Below are positions 13,738 to 15,986 of a DNA stretch of 15,986 bases, one piece after another. Origin of the DNA: Deltaproteobacteria bacterium RIFCSPHIGHO2_02_FULL_40_11. GTDB lineage: Bacteria; Bdellovibrionota; JACOXK01; 2-02-FULL-40-11. The notes below the pieces were generated by a model. That model was given only the letters and a program-made list of their open reading frames with translations. It was not told the DNA's origin and searched no databases. Numbering within the stretch: position 1 is the stretch's first letter; the number at the start of each line of letters is the position of its first letter. Where the stretch lies: NCBI GenBank assembly GCA_001798105.1, contig MGRI01000099.1, forward strand, positions 4,879 to 20,864, written 5' to 3'. Position numbers and translations under genes: made by a program.

Positions 13738-15986
13738 CGTGTCTTCAGGCCATTCTTTCAAAATTCCAAGTGGCTGCCACGTTTCATCCTCTTTTTCCAA
13801 ACACCTTTCAGCCAAAGGAATCAGCCCCAACCCTGTCAGCGGAAGATCCCATTGATAGGACCCCGCCCAAGCTGCTTCACGCCCCCAGGAAGCCGGATCT
13901 TTAAAAACATCCTGGTTTAACAACGATGCTTCCAGTTTATTTCGAATACTTTTAAAGCGTTGTTTGCCCGCCGGACTTGCATTTTGAGAAAGCATTTCAA
14001 CGGCTGCGGTGGCATAGGGAATCACGGAAGGATAATAATAAGGTGCCCATAAAAAAGGCCCACCATGTGCGGAATCTCTTCTATTTGGAAAATCTGTCTT
14101 TTGATGACTGGCCAATAAAGGCGCCACCGTTGCAAAATTTTCTAAGGCTGTAATCAAACCTTCTCTAACATTAATATCATCTGGATTGATACGATATTGA
14201 GAAAGCCAATATGGAACGGCTCTGGCCACACTGTCCAAAGGATCTCCGCCAAAACGTCCCTCCGCTGGGCCATAGCCGATAAACCCTGTTTCTGGATGAA
14301 GCGCGCCCGTTAAAAAAGCATGGGTCTGGGCATTAACATCTTCCGGATCCAAAGCCAGAACAGAGGTCGCCAAGGCATACGTTGTAAAATAACTTCCCCC
14401 CTCTCCTCTCCTCTTTTCTTTTTTTTGTGAAACTTCGCGCATCAGATCCGTCTTCGCTTGTTCTAAATGGCTTTCAAGATTTTTCCTTTGCATAGGCGTC
14501 ACATTTTTTTGTTTTAAAAGTTCTTCAAATAATTTCTTATAAAAAAGTTTTCCATATAAGAACAAAGAATCAATCTGAACGTCTTCATCAGAGATCGAAG
14601 CTTGATTTAAAATGGTTGTCACACGTGTATAGAGTTCCTCAATATGGCCAAACCCTGAATCCGGGCAAGCACTTTCCACATGTGAAACTTCAGAAGGTTG
14701 TAAAAAGGCTTCCAGCATTTGATCCACATAGATTTTAGCCTTTGGACAAAGGGGCGCTGCTTTAACCATAAAAAGCCCATCTAACGGCGTGAGCGCAAAA
14801 GGCCACTGGGCCTCTCCTAAATTCGATGGCAATCGAAACTGTGATCTTTCAGATGCCAGAAGATCTACCATTTTACACACAGACTGACACAGATCGGGGG
14901 GGTGTTTCATATGTGTAATTTTAGAAAGGCGTTGATTGACATCGATCCGTTCTTGAGGTGTTAGCCCAGCATATTTTTCTTCCAAAACAATCGTTGCCCA
15001 ATCCCGAAACCAAGAATCTTTATCGGTTAAAAGTGGTAGCACCCGATCAAAAATTTCTTTTTCATGCCCTCTTATATCTCTTAACTGCGTCAAAGCTTGT
15101 ACCTTTAAATTCGGATTTGACAAGGCTTCCATTAAAGCCGAAAAGGCCTCCAAAGAGTCTGGGAACATCCTTAAATTTGAAAAGGCTCTGATTTGCACCC
15201 CTGGATTTTCATGATGCATTAATCTTTTCAATTGAGGGATCGCATAGCGTGCCTGATTCCCCCAAAGTGAAAGGGTATCTAAATTTTGCATTAACTTTTG
15301 TGGATCTTCTGTTTCATTTAATTGCTGTACAGATTGGTCCAACATACGATAAGAAACTTCTAAATTGGGATAGAGCATTATTTCTTTTTGTGCCCAGTTT
15401 TTTATGTCTGAATGAGATCCCTGAGCCAATTCCATCAAGGCTAAAAAAACCGTCTCATCTTGAGGACTGATACGATACAAAGATTTTAAAATTTCTTTTG
15501 CCTCATTTGGCGTTGGGCTTGTTTTTAAAAGCGCTACCATGGAAGGCATGGCAGCTTGAACAACAGATCCTTTCAATAACATGACCTCTTTGGCGGCGTT
15601 GATTTGACGAAGTCGATCTTCTGAGTTCAAGCCTTCTAAAATAGAAGGCCATATTTTTTGAGTCGCCTTCACATATTCCGGGTGATCATGAAACCGTTCT
15701 GAAATTGATTCAATGGCATAGAGATAGCCTCCACCCATGGCGCGTCCTTTTTGAAAGAGCATGGGTAAAAGATCAATCGTTTTTGACCCAAGATCAGAAA
15801 GTTTTTCCCAAAAATCTTTACCCACATACTGTGAATGCTTATCTAAATATTGAATAATCTCTGGTAGAATCTGGTCTGCTTGATCTGGAAACCGTGTCAG
15901 CGCCCGATAAGCCCCATCCTGTACCAAAGGATCCGGATCTTTTAATGCGGTACGTAAAAAGGCTACGGTGGGAGCTGTCTCTTTGG
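13729..15986 (-). CDS. HEAT-repeat protein, 5' end beyond the window
   Basis: The reading frame is open to the right edge, so the N-terminus is missing; 751 residues are visible. It begins within a repeat (FLRTALKDPDPLVQDGAYRA). HEAT-type units of about 35-40 residues continue over roughly the first 350 residues, for example GVQIRAFSNLRMFPDSLEAF and NLKVQALTQLRDIRGHEKEI. After a charged linker (TDLMREVSQKKEKRRGEG), the last 240 residues are helical and rich in aromatics (ARAVPYWLSQYR, HGGPFLWAPYYYPSVIPYA, AAWAGSYQWDLPLTGLGLIP). They resemble alpha/alpha-toroid domains, but I cannot name a family. HEAT arrays are protein-binding scaffolds. It converges on the large exported protein with a 9-base overlap and no terminator between. 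Whether it is exported cannot be seen here. Confidence 0.75.
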   Translation of the reverse strand, partial: KETAPTVAFLRTALKDPDPLVQDGAYRALTRFPDQADQILPEIIQYLDKHSQYVGKDFWEKLSDLGSKTIDLLPMLFQKGRAMGGGYLYAIESISERFHDHPEYVKATQKIWPSILEGLNSEDRLRQINAAKEVMLLKGSVVQAAMPSMVALLKTSPTPNEAKEILKSLYRISPQDETVFLALMELAQGSHSDIKNWAQKEIMLYPNLEVSYRMLDQSVQQLNETEDPQKLMQNLDTLSLWGNQARYAIPQLKRLMHHENPGVQIRAFSNLRMFPDSLEAFSALMEALSNPNLKVQALTQLRDIRGHEKEIFDRVLPLLTDKDSWFRDWATIVLEEKYAGLTPQERIDVNQRLSKITHMKHPPDLCQSVCKMVDLLASERSQFRLPSNLGEAQWPFALTPLDGLFMVKAAPLCPKAKIYVDQMLEAFLQPSEVSHVESACPDSGFGHIEELYTRVTTILNQASISDEDVQIDSLFLYGKLFYKKLFEELLKQKNVTPMQRKNLESHLEQAKTDLMREVSQKKEKRRGEGGSYFTTYALATSVLALDPEDVNAQTHAFLTGALHPETGFIGYGPAEGRFGGDPLDSVARAVPYWLSQYRINPDDINVREGLITALENFATVAPLLASHQKTDFPNRRDSAHGGPFLWAPYYYPSVIPYATAAVEMLSQNASPAGKQRFKSIRNKLEASLLNQDVFKDPASWGREAAWAGSYQWDLPLTGLGLIPLAERCLEKEDETWQPLGILKEWPEDTSF

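Noticed and set aside
1..15986. CRISPR arrays, tRNA or rRNA genes
   Set aside because: No regularly spaced direct repeats, and no cloverleaf or rRNA-like segments were seen by eye in the short intergenic gaps.

Overview
The window reads as chromosomal DNA from a moderately AT-rich bacterium that uses AAAGGAG-type ribosome binding sites and packs genes tightly. The acyl-CoA genes, including a split coenzyme-B12 mutase and thiolase/DUF35 sets, would fit a deltaproteobacterium-like or related uncultured lineage, but there is no rRNA or marker gene, so the placement is only a guess.

Positions 1-3340 (+ strand) hold a compact operon: two thiolase-fold proteins and two DUF35-type partners, with gaps of 1 to 10 bases. 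Both thiolases appear to have lost the catalytic Cys and His. One DUF35 protein keeps its four zinc cysteines, and the other is cysteine-free. This looks like a paired multi-subunit acyl-CoA enzyme, possibly an aldolase-like one rather than a classical thiolase.

Positions 3341-5518 form an accessory insert between the metabolic blocks. It contains an XRE regulator plus nucleotidyltransferase pair that resembles a toxin-antitoxin system, with a 23-bp perfect palindrome across the start codon. It also contains a small holin-like membrane protein and an ORF6N-domain DNA-binding protein. The ORF6N gene carries two related palindromes of the form TGAGGT-N11-ACCTCA, one just upstream of its ribosome binding site and one inside its coding sequence. 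This is the most unusual signal in the window.

Positions 5519-9439 are a divergent metabolic block. On the minus strand are a small exported protein, a cobalamin-dependent acyl-CoA mutase large subunit and its B12-binding small subunit. Active-site residues Phe67 and Gln185 indicate isobutyryl-CoA mutase rather than methylmalonyl-CoA mutase. On the plus strand is an acyl-CoA dehydrogenase. The shared intergenic region has a 15-bp palindrome, a hairpin and candidate promoters. Together the enzymes suggest interconversion and oxidation of C4 or branched-chain acyl-CoA.

Positions 9440-15986 begin with a 113-bp fold-back element. It is followed by an orphan exported protein of about 1326 residues and a convergent, 9-bp-overlapping HEAT-repeat protein that runs off the right edge of the window.
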